NCBI RefSeq assembly: GCF_040939455.1
Contig: NC_134109.1
Coordinates: 69,728,501-69,792,500 of the forward strand
Length of the DNA: 64,000 nt
Direction of reading: 5' to 3'
Source: Microcebus murinus
Taxonomy: Eukaryota > Chordata > Mammalia > Primates > Cheirogaleidae
The notes beneath the pieces were generated by a model that was not told the origin of the DNA, did not search any database, and worked only from the letters and a program-made list of their open reading frames with translations. Positions 38,270-50,243 of the stretch are shown one piece after another. The position numbers and the translations under genes are program-made. How positions within the stretch are numbered: position 1 is the stretch's first letter; the number at the start of each line of letters is the position of its first letter.

Positions 38270-38425
38270 GCCAGGTCTAAATCTGCCACTCAGTGGAGAC
38301 TGGGCCAATCCCATAGTTTCTATGAAGCTCCTCCTGAACCTGTGAAATGAGGTTGAGAAAGCCAGTGGCACGGCTTTGTTGTGGGTTAACTACGGGTGAT
38401 AAAGGTCTGGCACTCAGCAGGAGCC
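38270..38425 (+). repeat. MIR-like fragment, sense
   Basis: 'tctaaatctgccactcagtg' through 'ggtctggcactcagcaggag' follows the MIR layout. Confidence 0.6.
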
Positions 38426-40375
38426 TAACTCTTCAGCCACTTGGAGGCTCCCACAGCCTCAGGCCATGTGGCTGGGAGTACCTGCCCCCTCCCAGCAGGG
38501 CTTGGAGCTCAGTTTAGGCCCAGAATTTTGCTCCCTGAGGACTGAATCCTGGTATCTTCCATTATCTCAGACTGATTAATAGCCTGGTCCCCATCTCTTG
38601 CTGAGAACACCTCCCTCATACCCACTAAAAACCTTGGATAGTGGTGTCTATCTGGACAGAACTGTAAGTTTTCTCATTTCTTTTTCCTTGGGCCCTGGTG
38701 AAAATAAACTTGAGTGACTGCTCCCTAGGACCCTCACTTGGGCAGGACCCCCTTAGTTCCCCATACTGCCTGTACTCTCTGAAGTTCCTCTCCCTGCTGA
38801 CCTGGGGCTTCACTGTGGCTGACAAATTAGTATTACTGTTTGCACCTCACACAGCACACACGCAGCACCTACAGAAACTTCTTTCAGGCCCACTAATCTA
38901 TAAGCACAGGCCTCCCTCCAGCTTTCTGAAGCATTCCACCATGAGGAACATTCTTTTACCTTAAATCTTTGTCCACTTTCAAGCTGAAAATACCCCACAG
39001 GAGGGAATAAGTCTGGAACAGGACAAGGGATGAAGATATCAGGCTTAAGGTCTTTGAGGTGACTGTGGGGGAAGAAACAAGCAAGGTGGGGGTGGGAGAG
39101 CCAACATCCCCTGCTTCACTGTTTTCACTGGGCCTGACACTGGGTGTACCCAGGGACCATTTGCACTTGGGAAGGAGGGCCCAAAGGGAGGACAGTATGC
39201 AAGGTTCTCTGAAGCACCTTCCCCGATCTCTGGAAAGGCTCTGTGGTGAAAGGAACCCAGGTCTTCACTAAGCCAAGATGCCAGGGTCCCAGGACCGCAC
39301 ATGGGTCCACACCCCTTCTCTGTTCCTTCCCCAGGTTCCTGATCAGTAGGGGAGAGGAAAACCACACAACAGTGCTAGGTTCCAGGATGTGGACAGAGTG
39401 TAATCAACCCTCCACCTGAGCTGCGAGGTTAGGCTGGGCCAGGCAAGGAGGCTGAGGGACCTCTGCTTCCCTGGGGCCTGGCTCTGTCAGGGATGCCTCA
39501 GTTTGCTCCCCAGGCGTCACTTCCAGCCCCACAGGCTCCTTCTGTAGCCTTTGTCCCTATTTTCCTTTCAAACTCCAGGGTAGCTTCTGTCACCGGAAGC
39601 TGGGTTGCTCACCAGAAGCTGGGTTCTAACATTTCTCCCAGATCTTTCCCTCCTCCATCACCCTGCCCAGCCCTCTGGCTCTGGCCACTGCCCGTGCTCC
39701 CACCACCTCTTCTCAGGCAGTCAAAGGTCTAGCCTGCAGCTCTAGCCCTCATGTCTCTATAGTTTGCTTGTCCTGTGGACTCTCACCCTGCCTAGAATTC
39801 ACAGCTACAGCATTCTTTAGAATCCATGGGCACCACCGTCACACCCTGAGTGTTTCTGATTGCTCCCTCCACTCATCTTTGCCTGCTCCTTGGCATCCTG
39901 GCTCAGAGTCCATTTGTCTTGCATAAGACAGACTGTTAAGTGCCTGGTGGGGTGGAGGGCTGAGGGCAGGGAGTTATGGCTCCTGTGCTCCACCAGAGAC
40001 AGTCTGCTCCTATGATCTGTGCTCTATAAATGGGAACCTTCCCTGCTGCAGGGCCCAGCTGCCTTCTCTGCCCTCCAGCCTGGCAGTGAGTAAAGGGGCT
40101 TGGTGTTCCCCTTCCTGTCAGCCACTGTAGAGCCGGGCCCCAAGCGGTGAGTGCAGGTGGAGAGGGTTGGTCTGTAGGGCTCCCAGAATCTTCTTACCTT
40201 CTGAGTGGTATAAGATCAACAGGGGGGTGGTGGGAATTTGAATAGGAAGAGGGCAGGAGGTAGAGGGCCGAGCAAAGGCCTCCACCTGGAGGAGCAAGAT
40301 GAGATGAGCATAAGCTGAGAAGGGTGGAGAGGCAGGGCTCAGGCTCACAGCTAACTCACAAAATTTTTAAATTTA
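38426..40375. other. Intergenic between LRP10 and REM2
   Basis: Two kilobases of unique, moderately GC-rich sequence. I see no exon, RNA gene or repeat here. Confidence 0.5.
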
Positions 40376-40878
40376 TGATTCCTTTATTTTTTATCTCTAC
40401 TTCCTGGGCAATGGCCTAGCTATGGGACAAAAGCATTTGTTTCGCTCTTTTGTGAGCCAGGCCCTATAGGAGGTTGGCAGAACCTCAGGTCCTGCCCAAA
40501 TCCTCCCAGAGGGCTGGAGGGTCTCTAGCCAATGGGCATTCTGGTGCTTAAGGCCACTTTTGGGTGGGGATTTGGCAAGGATGGAGTGTCCAGGCCTGTG
40601 ATCCTTTACGAACTTTACTTTTTAAAAACCACCACTTGAATGGTGGTGGTGTGCGCAGAGGGTGGTAGTGGAGGGTCTATGGTCTCTGTCATGCACAGAG
40701 GGGACTCTGTGTAAGCCCTCTACCTGCCTGAGGGACATCTAGCTTTACAGCAGCTACACAGGGTCAATGGGAGGCCTACCAAGTCCCCTCAGACCAAGGG
40801 ACAGGGAAGGAAGTGGTGGAGAAGCTGAGGCACCCTCTAGTGGGCTGTGACTAGAGCCCCCAGGGGAACCAGGTCCTC
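40375..40878 (-). terminator. LRP10: LRP10 3'UTR and probable poly(A) signal
   Basis: Minus-strand AATAAA at 40383-40388 lies about 490 nt past the stop codon. No nearer canonical signal is visible. Confidence 0.65.
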
Positions 40879-43800
40879 TCAGGCAAGCAAGGGCTCATCC
40901 TCTGCCTCCACCACCCACACCCCTGGCTCAGCCAATGGCACCAGCAGCACATCGTCCTCGTCCTCTGGGGCCAGGACTGCTGTGTGGGGTCCAGGTGGGG
41001 TCCGGGTTGGTCCTGAGGGCCCCAGGCTGGGCAGGAGGCGGCCTCTCAGGGCCTGTACCACTCCAGACAACAGTGATGGCTCAAGGGGGAGTGAGGGCAG
41101 TGGCCCTGGGGCCTCGGGGACAGCAGGGAGGGCTGGAGACGTGCTGACAGATGGCAGGGGGGCTTTGACAGGCAGTGGAGGTGCCTGCTCCCCATCCTGC
41201 CCTCCCACTGCCCCGCCCTCACGGGCTGGGCCTGTGCTGCCATCCAGGGCCTCAAGGGGGGCAGCAGAAGGGGTGGCCTGGGATCTAGTCTCAGAGGCCC
41301 GAGCCGAGGGGTTGGTTCTTGGAAGCAGGCCCCAGCGGCGGAGGCGGCGCACCAGGCGACGCACCAGGCGGCCCCGCTGCCGGCGTCGAGCACCTGAGGC
41401 ACCTCCTGGAGTCATGTCCTGGCGCAGGATCTGCAGCAGAGAACGCAGGTTGCCCAGCACTGAGTTCTGCAAGGGGAGGAGGCAGACACCAGAGTCAGAG
41501 GGCCAGAAGGCTGAAGGAGGGTCCAGTGGCAGGGCTATGGTAGGGTTGGGGCCAGGAGGTGCTAAGGTTGGAGGGAGTCACTTACATCATTAGGATTCTC
41601 CGTAGGGAAGTCTTCTACAGGTGGGATGGCGCCCTGGGCAATGAGCTGCCCATAGGAGGGGGGTGCCTGCTGGTGCACAATCTCGGCCTCCATCCGGGAG
41701 AGGGGGGCAAAGATGCTAGAAGGAATGAGGGTGGCTCAGTCACTGGTAGGTCCCAGCCAGAGCCGAACCAGCCTGGACAGGCCTCCTCTCTCCACACCCA
41801 GGCCAGGACAGCTAGAGCTACGCCAGGGTTTTCCCAAAGGTCATCTGAAGTCCCTTTTTCCTTGAGATCGCTTGCAGGATCTAGACCTGTCCTTCCACGA
41901 GCCATTCAACAAGCTGGTCACAGAACTTCTCGCCAAGGTGGGCACCCTCATGGTCCCCTATGGCCGCACAGGCCGTGTCTCCACCTCAGTCCCCACTCTA
42001 CCGCCAGCCCCACTCCCACTGACCTGTACTCCTGGGTGCGAATGGCATAGAGCTTGCAGGTGCAGCCCAGGGCGATGACCAGTAGCAGGCCGCACACCAG
42101 GCTGCCAATGACTGCAGCTGTAATGACCTTGCGGGGCAGGGCATAGGAGCAGTCCCATTCATCGCTGCCGTCCGCGCAGTCTGGCTGCCCGTCACACACC
42201 CACGTCTCGTACACACACTTCTCATCCCGGCATCGGAAGTTGCCAGGCTGGCAGTGCCGGCAGCGTCTCTCGTCGGCTCCATCGGCACAGAAGGTCTGGT
42301 AGTTGCAGCGGTCAGCAGGCAGGTAGCAGGCTGTGGCACCGGGGGTGCCAGCAGCCCCGCAGGGGAAGTGTCCGGGTGGGCAGCTGGGGCAGTTCTCCTC
42401 ATCTGTGCCATCAGCACAGTCCCATGAGCCGTCGCAGCGCTGTGCCTCACTGTAGCAGCGTTCACCAAGGCCTTCACCAGCACCCAGGCCAGAGCCTAAG
42501 CCACAAGGTCGGTCCCAAGGCAAGCAGTAGCCCTGCACATGGTAGGTGGCGTTGAAGCCCCGACCATTGCTCCAAGCAACTGTGCGGTAAGCCACAACAG
42601 CCTGGCCAGACAGCGTCTCTACAGTGACGGCCTTGCCATTGCTGAAGTGGGTGAGACTACGCAGCAACCGGGAGGCCTCAGGGGGCCCGGGGCCATCATA
42701 CACATGCACTGCATCGCCGTAGCCCAAGTCCAGGGCTGTGAAGCGCACTGCCAGCCGCCGGCCATCGTGGGGGTCCAGCAGCCAGTGGCAGGACTGGGGG
42801 TGGGAGACTGAAAACAGGTGTGAGTATCCGGGGGAGGAGAAGACCCCATAGAAGTCCTCCAAGGTGTGATTGCAGGGCAGGGTACGGACGGGGCCTGGGG
42901 TCAGGCCAGGGAAGGGGTCTGAACTGCAACCTGCTTCATCAGAACCGTCGCCACAGGCATCGATCCCATCACAGCGCTGGGTAGCAGGTACACAGCGGTG
43001 GTTCAAGCACTGGAACTCATTCTGCAGGCACATCAGCCAATCTGCGGAGGCACCAGGGAGAGTGGCTGTGAGCGCCAGAGCCCTCAGGCTCCTCCTCTCC
43101 TCTCTGGGCTTCCACTGCCACTCAGACTACCTTGGCTGTAGGAGAGACTACCTTGGCTTAGGTCTAGCCTACCTTGGCTGTAGGAGAGCAGGAAGCCCTG
43201 GCCCATGGGTGCTCTGGCCCCAGCATAGCTGTAGGTGATGGTGACATTGCCCCCAGGCAGCTGCAGAGGGCTGGCAGGTGCCTCACATAGAGAGATCAGT
43301 GGCTGGAGAGGGGAGTGCAGGATTAAGCGCTCTGAGCCACAGGCCAGGTGCAGCTTCTGGAACCTACAGAAGTAGAGAGCAAGATAGGAGATGTTCTTGA
43401 CCACCACTGGCTTCCCCCTCCTCAAGTGCCACCAAACCCCCCTCTGTCCCAAGAAGCACAAATATCTGCTTATCCATGATCCGAATAGCTAAATAAAAAC
43501 TCAGTTAACCAAATTCTTTTGTAGGCAATGCAGTCAATGGAGATAGTCCCAACATAGGCCAGTGGTACCATAGGACCAAAAGATACATCCTAGAGCCCTT
43601 TGGAAAAACAGACTTGTGTTCAGGGACTGAATTAAGAACAGATTTCTTGCTTTCCAATTGCTGCAGCACTGTCACCCAAGTATAGCACCAGGAGTAACTG
43701 GCAATTACCGTATGGTTCAATTAACCAGAACTCACACTCCCCACAGTGCCAGGTGGTGAGACCTGGGTTCCCCTTGGCATTCTGACCCCTCTGCCCTAAG

Positions 43801-44567
43801 AGCCCCTTCCCAGATTACCCTCTCTCTTCACCTACCCGTTTCTGGGTGAATTCACAGGAAATGAACTGTGTGAGGCAAATAGCCAGGTATTTAACATGGA
43901 CCCCCAACCCCGTGACCCAAGGTCAGAAGAGCTTAGGGAGACTTGGAATGTTAAAAAATCTGAGAAGGCTGAAGAATGTTCTAAGCTGATTAAGGAATAG
44001 TTGTGAATCCCAGGCAGGGACATGCAGTGGATCCAAGGACTCCTCAAAACAGTCCTAGCTGAGCCCAGGACTGTTTCTAGAGGGACCACTGTCCTTTGGA
44101 GATGCCAAGGACCCAAGCTAGATGTCCACCCCAGCCCAGCTCCAATTCACCATGTCTGGCCCAGAACAAGTCAAGCTTTTAGGGCAGACTAGGCAAAATC
44201 AAATTCTCCTCTTCCCTGTTGACAAGGATGGAAATTCCATGGAGAAGTCATCCTGGAAGACTTTTCCATGTGGAGGGGGAAGGGCAGAGGAGAGGAATGG
44301 GCTCTTGCCCTGCTTCTCACCTGACTGTTACCGTCTGCTCCTTGCTGCCCAGGATGAGCCAGGTGCAGTTGGCAGGGGAGCTGCGGCTGTCTCTGCCCAG
44401 GGGCCTCTGCAGGGTACCCTGCACTTCCAATAGCACCGCTGGAGGGTCCTCACAAGCTAGAGAAGAAGGTAGGGACACTGGTAAAGAGCCCCTTAGCATC
44501 CCACCCACCCCAGGCTTGAGGCCTCCAAGGGCCTGGGCTCTTGAAGAAGGAGCAGAGCACCCATGCT

Positions 44568-44609
<42 letters not shown>

Positions 44610-45211
44610 CCAGAATTACAGCCTTTTAGCCCCTCTGTTCTTCTCCACACTCTTCCTAGCTTCTCCTTAACTATTAATACCACAAACAATTCTGAGGTCT
44701 GCTTTGTGTAAGCCACTAGGCCAGGAGGAGCAGGAAATACTGTCTCTACCTTCAAGGAGACTACATTCTGGCTAGGGAGACCAAGCATGGCTATTCCAGG
44801 AAAAACCGAAATAGCACATAGCAGCTACCAGGTGAGGGTCCACACTGAGCTCCCATTTCCCCACCTGTAAAATAAAGGATGGTGGGCTGGGCGGGGTGGC
44901 TCACACCTGTAATCCTAGCTCTCTGGGAGGCCGAGGTGGGCGGATTGCTCAAGGTCAGGAGTTCGAAACCAGCCTGAGCAAGAGCGAGACCCCGTCTCTA
45001 CTATAAATAGAAAAGAAATTAATTGGCCAACTAACATATATATATAGAAAAAATTAGCCGGGCATGGTAGTGCATGCCTGTAGTCCCAGCTACTTGGGAG
45101 GCTGAGGCAGGAGGATAGCTTGAGCCCAGGAGTTTGAGGTTGCTGTGAGCTAGACTGACACCACGGCACTCACTCTAGCCTGGGCAACAGAGTGAGACTC
45201 TGTCTCAAAAA

Positions 45212-45246
<35 letters not shown>

Positions 45247-46198
45247 ATAGGGCCGGGCGTGGTGGCTCACGCCTGTAATCCTAGCACTTTGGGAGGCCGA
45301 GGCGGGCGGATTGCTCAAGGTCAGGAGTTCGAAACCAGCCTGAGCAAGACCCCGTCTCTACCAAGAATAGAAAGAAATTAATTGACCAACTAAAAATATA
45401 TATACAAAAAAACAAAATTAGCCGGGCATGGTGGCGCATGCCTGTAGTCCCAGCTACTCGGGAGGCTGAGGCAGAAGGATCGCTGAGCCCCGGAGATTGA
45501 GGTTGCTGTGAGCCAGGCTGACGCCAGGGCACTCACTCTAGCCTGGGCAACAAAGTGAGACTCTGTCTCAAAAAATAAATAAATAAATAAATAAGTAAAG
45601 GATGGATGATTTCCACTTTAAAACTATGGTATGTCCCATGGAATTCAGGTAAGTGTCATTCCGTCTCTTGAGTGCCCCCTTATTCCTAAGCCTGCAGAGC
45701 CCCAGGGCTTCCCTCTACTCACCAGGATTTGGGAAAATGATCCGGTCTGGATGTGCCAGAGCGCCCCCTAGAGGAAGAGCGAGAGAGGGCAAAGAGTGAG
45801 TCACCCTTAGGAGTTTTCTTCACCTGAACTCAAGGAAGGAAGCCATCTGGGACTTCCGGGCAGTTTGTAAGAAGATGGGGTGGAGGGGAGTCAGGGAGAA
45901 GGCTGCGGTGTGTAACCTCCAAGGAAGGTCCAGCAGCAGAGTGATCTGGGGAAGCTGGAGGGAGGACGAGGGCTGCGCGGAGCAGCTGGGGACTTACCCC
46001 GGGGCTGCGGCTGGGGGCAGGCAGCGGGGGTGCGGCGGCAGGGGCTGGGGGGCAAGGGCAGACAGGGTGGGGTGAGCGGTCGCAAAGTAGGCAGTCAGAG
46101 CGGCAGGGCCTGGTGACAGCCCTGGGGGCGGGGTGCCGGTGGGTACTCTCGTCTCGGTTCTTACCAAGGAGGAGAAGGAGGAGGATGGCCGGCAGCAT
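40879..46198 (-). CDS. LRP10: LRP10, low-density lipoprotein receptor-related protein 10, complete
   Basis: Seven coding exons on the minus strand: 46198-46165, 45767-45723, 44456-44321, 43363-43173, 43041-42024, 41715-41586 and 41466-40879 (stop TGA 40881-40879). Total 2142 nt, 713 aa, equal to human. Order: signal peptide [19 protein letters not shown]1; one LDLa repeat; CUB2; three LDLa repeats with SDE/TDE/ADE calcium-box ends ([10 protein letters not shown] in the last); one membrane span ([20 protein letters not shown]); and an Arg/Pro-rich cytoplasmic tail. The tail ends with two acidic dileucine signals, EDDVLL and DEPLL, which in this family bind GGA/AP adaptors for trans-Golgi/endosome shuttling. 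The protein traffics receptors and ligands including APP in the endocytic pathway. A tandem repeat at the fourth exon's donor offers alternative in-frame splicing. Confidence 0.98.
43127..43189 (-). repeat. LRP10: Three tandem 21-bp units spanning an LRP10 splice donor
   Basis: On the minus strand AGCCAAG|GTAG recurs three times exactly 21 bp apart, with GT at 43172/43171, 43151/43150 and 43130/43129. Units 1 and 3 both contain CTCTCCTACAGCCAAG; unit 2 is diverged (CTAGACCTAAGCCAAG). The outermost donor (43172) gives the human-like protein. Confidence 0.93.
44567..44606 (+). repeat. (CA)n microsatellite, LRP10 intron
   Basis: About twenty uninterrupted CA units; likely polymorphic. Confidence 0.95.
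44885..45250 (+). mobile_element. Alu with long (AAAT)n tail, LRP10 intron
   Basis: Full dimer followed by about ten AAAT units. The next Alu starts directly at the end of this tail. Confidence 0.92.
45251..45598 (+). mobile_element. Alu inserted into the tail of the previous Alu
   Basis: Full dimer, less diverged; the sequence 'taaaggatgg' before the first Alu recurs only after this second one (about 45596), so the pair shares one outer target duplication. Confidence 0.92.
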
Positions 46199-46860
46199 CC
46201 TGGGCCGTCGGGAGGTGCAGGAAGAGTCCCGGAGCTTCGGTCGTCTACCCAGTGGGGAGGCAGCGGCGCTGCGGGCATCCAGGCTCCCCGGTGCCGCCTC
46301 CCCTAGGGGGCTGCATGGCCCGAGCTCGACCCGTGCTCCGGATGCCAGGGCTGGGGGCTGGGAGGCGGCGGCGGCCCGGGAGTAGGGGCGGTGCCTCTCG
46401 CCAACTTCAGAGTTGTTTTCTCCCGCCGCCGCCGCGCTCCCTCCCGGGCTCGGCTCCCGAAGCCCCGGGACTCGGCTCGGGGCCGGGTGCTGGGGGCACC
46501 CTCGCCTACAGCCAGCCCGCAGGCCGCAAGCGCCCCTGTCCCGGCCTGGCCGCCACCTGCCGGGGCTGGAGGCCACTTCCTCTTCGGGCCAAACTTTGCC
46601 GACTGTCAGCCCCCAGGGCCGGCCCCCGCGCTGCTCAACTTCTCCAGCGCGACCAGCCGGCGGAACGCGGCAGGGGAGCGGGGGAGGGGAAGAGGCGACT
46701 CGGCCCAGCGCCCCGGCCCTTGCCCAGGCGGTACCCCCGCCCGCCCAGGGGTTGGAGCAGCCGGGGCGGAGGGAGAGGGCGGGTGACGAGCCTGGTCCCA
46801 CCCCTGTCAGTCACCGCACGCGCCCCGCCCACCTGCTCGCCTTAACCCCTTTCCGGTCCT
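45950..46860 (-). promoter_or_regulatory. LRP10: LRP10 CpG-island promoter
   Basis: A CpG-dense block covers exon 1, its 5'UTR and upstream DNA. GC boxes ('ccccgccc') and an ETS-like 'acttcctcttcgg' near 46575 are present, with no TATA box. Open frames on both strands here are products of base composition. Expected transcription start is about 46300-46650. Confidence 0.75.
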
Positions 46861-47089
46861 GCCCGGACTCGTCAGACGGGCGCTTGACGTGCAGCTTCGG
46901 CTTCCACTTTTAACTCTGCTTTGTTTAGTCTTTTGGGCGTGACACATTTGTTGTTACAGGACACATTTGTAACGTTTGTCAAATGACATCTGCTTATTCC
47001 GTAGCTGTCATGTCTTTCCTTTGGACCCTTAAGCTCTCGGTACTTTTCTTGTCCCAGTGTCTTGAGATCCGGTAGCCCTTTCGGTAGTG

Positions 47090-47283
47090 AGCCTTTATTC
47101 TAGCAATTACCACGCGGTATGGTAACTATTTGTTTATTCGTCATTCCCGCCCCCGCCCGCCCCTTCTGGTAGCTGAAACTTCCCGTAGGCTAGGGCCTTG
47201 ACTGTTTACCTTTGTACCCACAGGGCTTGTCTCCTGCTGAGACACTGTAAGAACTCAATAAATGGTAAATAAATGAATAAATA
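47090..47283 (+). repeat. L2 LINE 3' end
   Basis: 'gcttgtctcctgctgagaca' and 'aactcaataaatggtaaata' match the L2 terminus. Confidence 0.65.
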
Positions 47284-47289
47284 GACCCT

Positions 47290-47490
47290 CTCGACTTGCT
47301 GGCTATGTAACCTTGAGAAAATTCCTTAACCTCTCTGTGCTTCTCAATTATAAAATGCAGTTTATGATAGTGCGACTCCTTCTTAAGGTTGTCGCAAATA
47401 TTTAGGGAAATAATACAAGTTGAGCACTAAGCACATTGCCTATAAGAAGCGCTCCATATCTGGTAGCAACTATTATTATCAGTTCTAATT
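47290..47490 (+). repeat. MIR SINE, sense
   Basis: 'cttgctggctatgtaacctt', 'ttccttaacctctctgtgct' and 'gagcactaagcacattgcct' are MIR landmarks in order. Confidence 0.82.
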
Positions 47491-47559
47491 TATGTGAGCT
47501 TGGGGTTACTGATTTCTTGTGGCACTGATAGGTAATATTAATAACCAATAACAACTACA

Positions 47560-47795
47560 AGCAAACACTTTTTGAGCTTTTTCCACACTTCAGGTACAGA
47601 TCTAAGTAAGCACTTTACCAAATATTTAGTAAGTACTTTAGTAAATACTAAATAGTTAATATTTCACAAGTATTGCTCATTTAATCCTCTCAACCACCCT
47701 GTGAAGTAGATACTATTGCCACTCCTCCCATTTTACAGATAAGGAAATGTAGGCACAGAAAAGTTTGGTATTTTGCCCAAGATCTAGTACAGTGG
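47560..47795 (-). repeat. MIR SINE, antisense
   Basis: 'gctcatttaatcctctcaac' then 'cccattttacagataaggaa' and 'ttttgcccaagatc' are the reversed MIR core. Confidence 0.8.
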
Positions 47796-48000
47796 GCGCT
47801 CTGTATCTGCGAGTTCTGCACCCATGGATTTAACCAGAGTTCAAAACATTAGGGGGAAGAGGCTGGAAATTGTGTCTGAACTGAAGATGTACAGACTTTG
47901 TTTCCTTGTCATTAACCCCTAAACAATACAGTATAATGACTATTTATATAACGTTTACACTGTGTTAGGTATTATAATCTAGAGATGATTTAAAGTATAT

Positions 48001-48089
48001 TGGGGGAAGGGGAGCATGGGCAATATATGTAACCTTAACACTTGTACCCCCATAATACGCTAAAATAAAAAACAAAACAAAACAAAAAA
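48001..48089 (+). mobile_element. Very short 5'-truncated L1 insertion
   Basis: About 90 bp ending 'ttgtacccccataatacgc' plus an impure A-tail, flanked by TAAAGTATAT at 47991-48000 and 48090-48099. Confidence 0.85.
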
Positions 48090-48099
48090 TAAAGTATAT

Positions 48100-49225
48100 G
48101 GGAAGATGTGCATAGGTTATATGCAAATACAACACTATTTTATATAAGGGACTTGAGCATCAGGATTTTGGAATCTGTGGGAGTCCTGGAACTAATATCC
48201 TGCAGATTGGTATTGGGACAACTATACAGAGTGAAGCTATGGTTTGAACCCAGGCAACTAGCTCTGACAAAGCACACATTCTGATCCTTACTGCTTTCTC
48301 CCTTCAACTGGTACAAACCAGTTTTCTGTTAGTGACATTTATTGCTATAGGGCCTCAAGCTGGGCCTGAAGCCATAGAGTTGGCCATAAAAAGGCCCTTT
48401 TCCCACTTAGTCTTTGGTCCCATGCCCTAACTCTTTGTGCTCCCTACTACAACCCTTATGGATTAATGAGAGGATCAGATAGAACTCTGACGGTGGGAGA
48501 AGGGCACAAAAGGAAGCAGGATAAAGAGATTGGGGAAATTGAAAATGTTTAGGTCCCAAAAATGGTCATGGAGGTTTTAGTTGAGCGCCAGCTATGTTCT
48601 TGGTGCTGGGTATTTGGTGGATGCCTGAAACTCTTCAGACTTCATTTTAGCTTCAAAGAGCTTACAGTGTAGTTGGCAAGAAAGGTCAGATACATAGATT
48701 AAAAATGCCAGGCAACTATGGGGCATACCTGTGGGAGTGGGCATGTGGGGAAGTAGGAAATTTGGAAAGGAAGCAGGAGAGGTGGTGGTGAGATGGGAAG
48801 AATTGTGGGGAAATGAACCCATGGTCTGGGATGCTGAATAAACTGAAATTTGCAAAAAATAAAACCAAGACCTACGCTGTTGGGAGCAATCATCATCAGA
48901 AGAAGAAATGGCACCAGGGTAGAACAAACTTTCACTCTATAAATATTTGAGTGCCTTTTAAGCGCAAGGCACTGTAGCAAACACTGGGAGTTAATATTTA
49001 AGAGTGAATTCAAGCCAAAAAAAGATGAGAAAAAAATTAAAGAGGATCTAGATACTTAATGAGTTTAAGCTTTAATTAGTTTAGAAAATTTAAGTGTACA
49101 GGCCCATATAAATCATATCCTAGACCATCAAGTACCTTTGGGAATGGGCCTGTGGAAACATTCTTGGAAATTTTTGAGGAATTATGAAAGATAGTGGAAG
49201 TAATGGAAAAAAGGCAGATGTTTAG
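48100..49225. other. Intergenic, no gene recognised
   Basis: Mostly unique AT-rich sequence; probably includes old unassigned repeats. 48547-48580 resembles 52105-52138. Confidence 0.45.
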
Positions 49226-49229
49226 TTTC

Positions 49230-49480
49230 TTAAATTATAATGCCTAGCTTTTCACTATATGCTAGGCACTGTCCTAAGCTCTTCATATGCATTATCTCAT
49301 TTGATCCTCACCACACCTCTAGGAAGTAGGTGTTATTTTTGTCCTCATTTTTTAATTGAGGAAACTGAGTCATAAACAATTTGGACTACTTGCTCAGATC
49401 AAACTACTGGCATGCCAGAGCCAAGACTTGAGTCAAGCTGTCTGGATCAGAGTCCTTGCTGTTAAACATGGTAGATTCTA
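49230..49480 (-). repeat. MIR SINE, antisense
   Basis: 'gctaggcactgtcctaagct', 'tctcatttgatcctcaccac' and 'gaggaaactgagtcataaac' in order. Confidence 0.82.
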
Positions 49481-49885
49481 GAATCTTCGGAGCAAAGACT
49501 AACACCTGGCTAATTTCTAGAATAGATGCTATTCTATTCTAGAATAGTACCTGTCTACTCTCAGATTCATTTTCTTGCCCCTTCCTGCAAACTACATTTC
49601 CCAAGTTCCCTTGCCAAGTGACTTTGGGCTAGGTTCCACTAGCAGGAGGCACTAATGGGAGACTGCAGGAGAAGTGGGAAGGAGAAGGCAGGATATGCTC
49701 TATTCCCCCAGCTTCAGCTTTGTCTACAGCAGGAGCTATGCATCTTCTGTGGTTCTAGCTCCTGTGGGTAGCCAGCCCAGCCTTTAGGCTCTGGTGACAC
49801 TACCTCCCCCCTTGACTCCTCCGGCTTCCTGTTGTTGCTAATCTCTGGACTACCTCACCATCTCCCTTTTGGTTTTCAGCAATTT

Positions 49886-50231
49886 TTTTTTCTTTTTTTA
49901 TTTTTGAGACAGAGTCTCACTCTGTTGCCTGGGCTAGAGTGTGGTGGCGTCAGCCTGGCTCATAGCAACCTCAAACTCCTGGGCTCAAGTGATACTCCTG
50001 CCTCAGCCTCCTGAGTAGCTGGGACTACAAGCATGTGCCACCATGCCCGGCTAATTTTTTTTATATAAATATATTTTTAGTTGTTCAGCTAATTTCATTC
50101 TATTTTTTTTAGGAGAGACAGTGTCTTGCTCTTGCTCAGGCTGGTCTCAAACTCCTGAGCTCAAATGATCCTCCTGCCTCGGCCTCCCAGAGTGCTAGGA
50201 TTACAGGTGTGAGCTACCATGCCCGGCTGGG
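49886..50231 (-). mobile_element. Alu, antisense, with target duplication
   Basis: Antisense dimer flanked by TTTCAGCAATTT on both sides (ending about 49885, and 50232-50243). Confidence 0.93.
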
Positions 50232-50243
50232 TTTCAGCAATTT

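Noticed and set aside
40847..41593. 248-codon plus-strand open frame
   Set aside because: Antisense shadow of the GC-rich LRP10 cytoplasmic-tail exon; low-complexity Ser/Arg/Gly composition.
41948..42023. Reading on past the LRP10 exon end to add ~25 residues
   Set aside because: A clear donor (CAG|GTCAGT at 42024/42023) joins the next exon in frame to give the conserved tail; the extension is intron.
45830..46845. Several long open frames on both strands
   Set aside because: They overlap the LRP10 CpG-island promoter, where stop codons are rare by composition. No family match.
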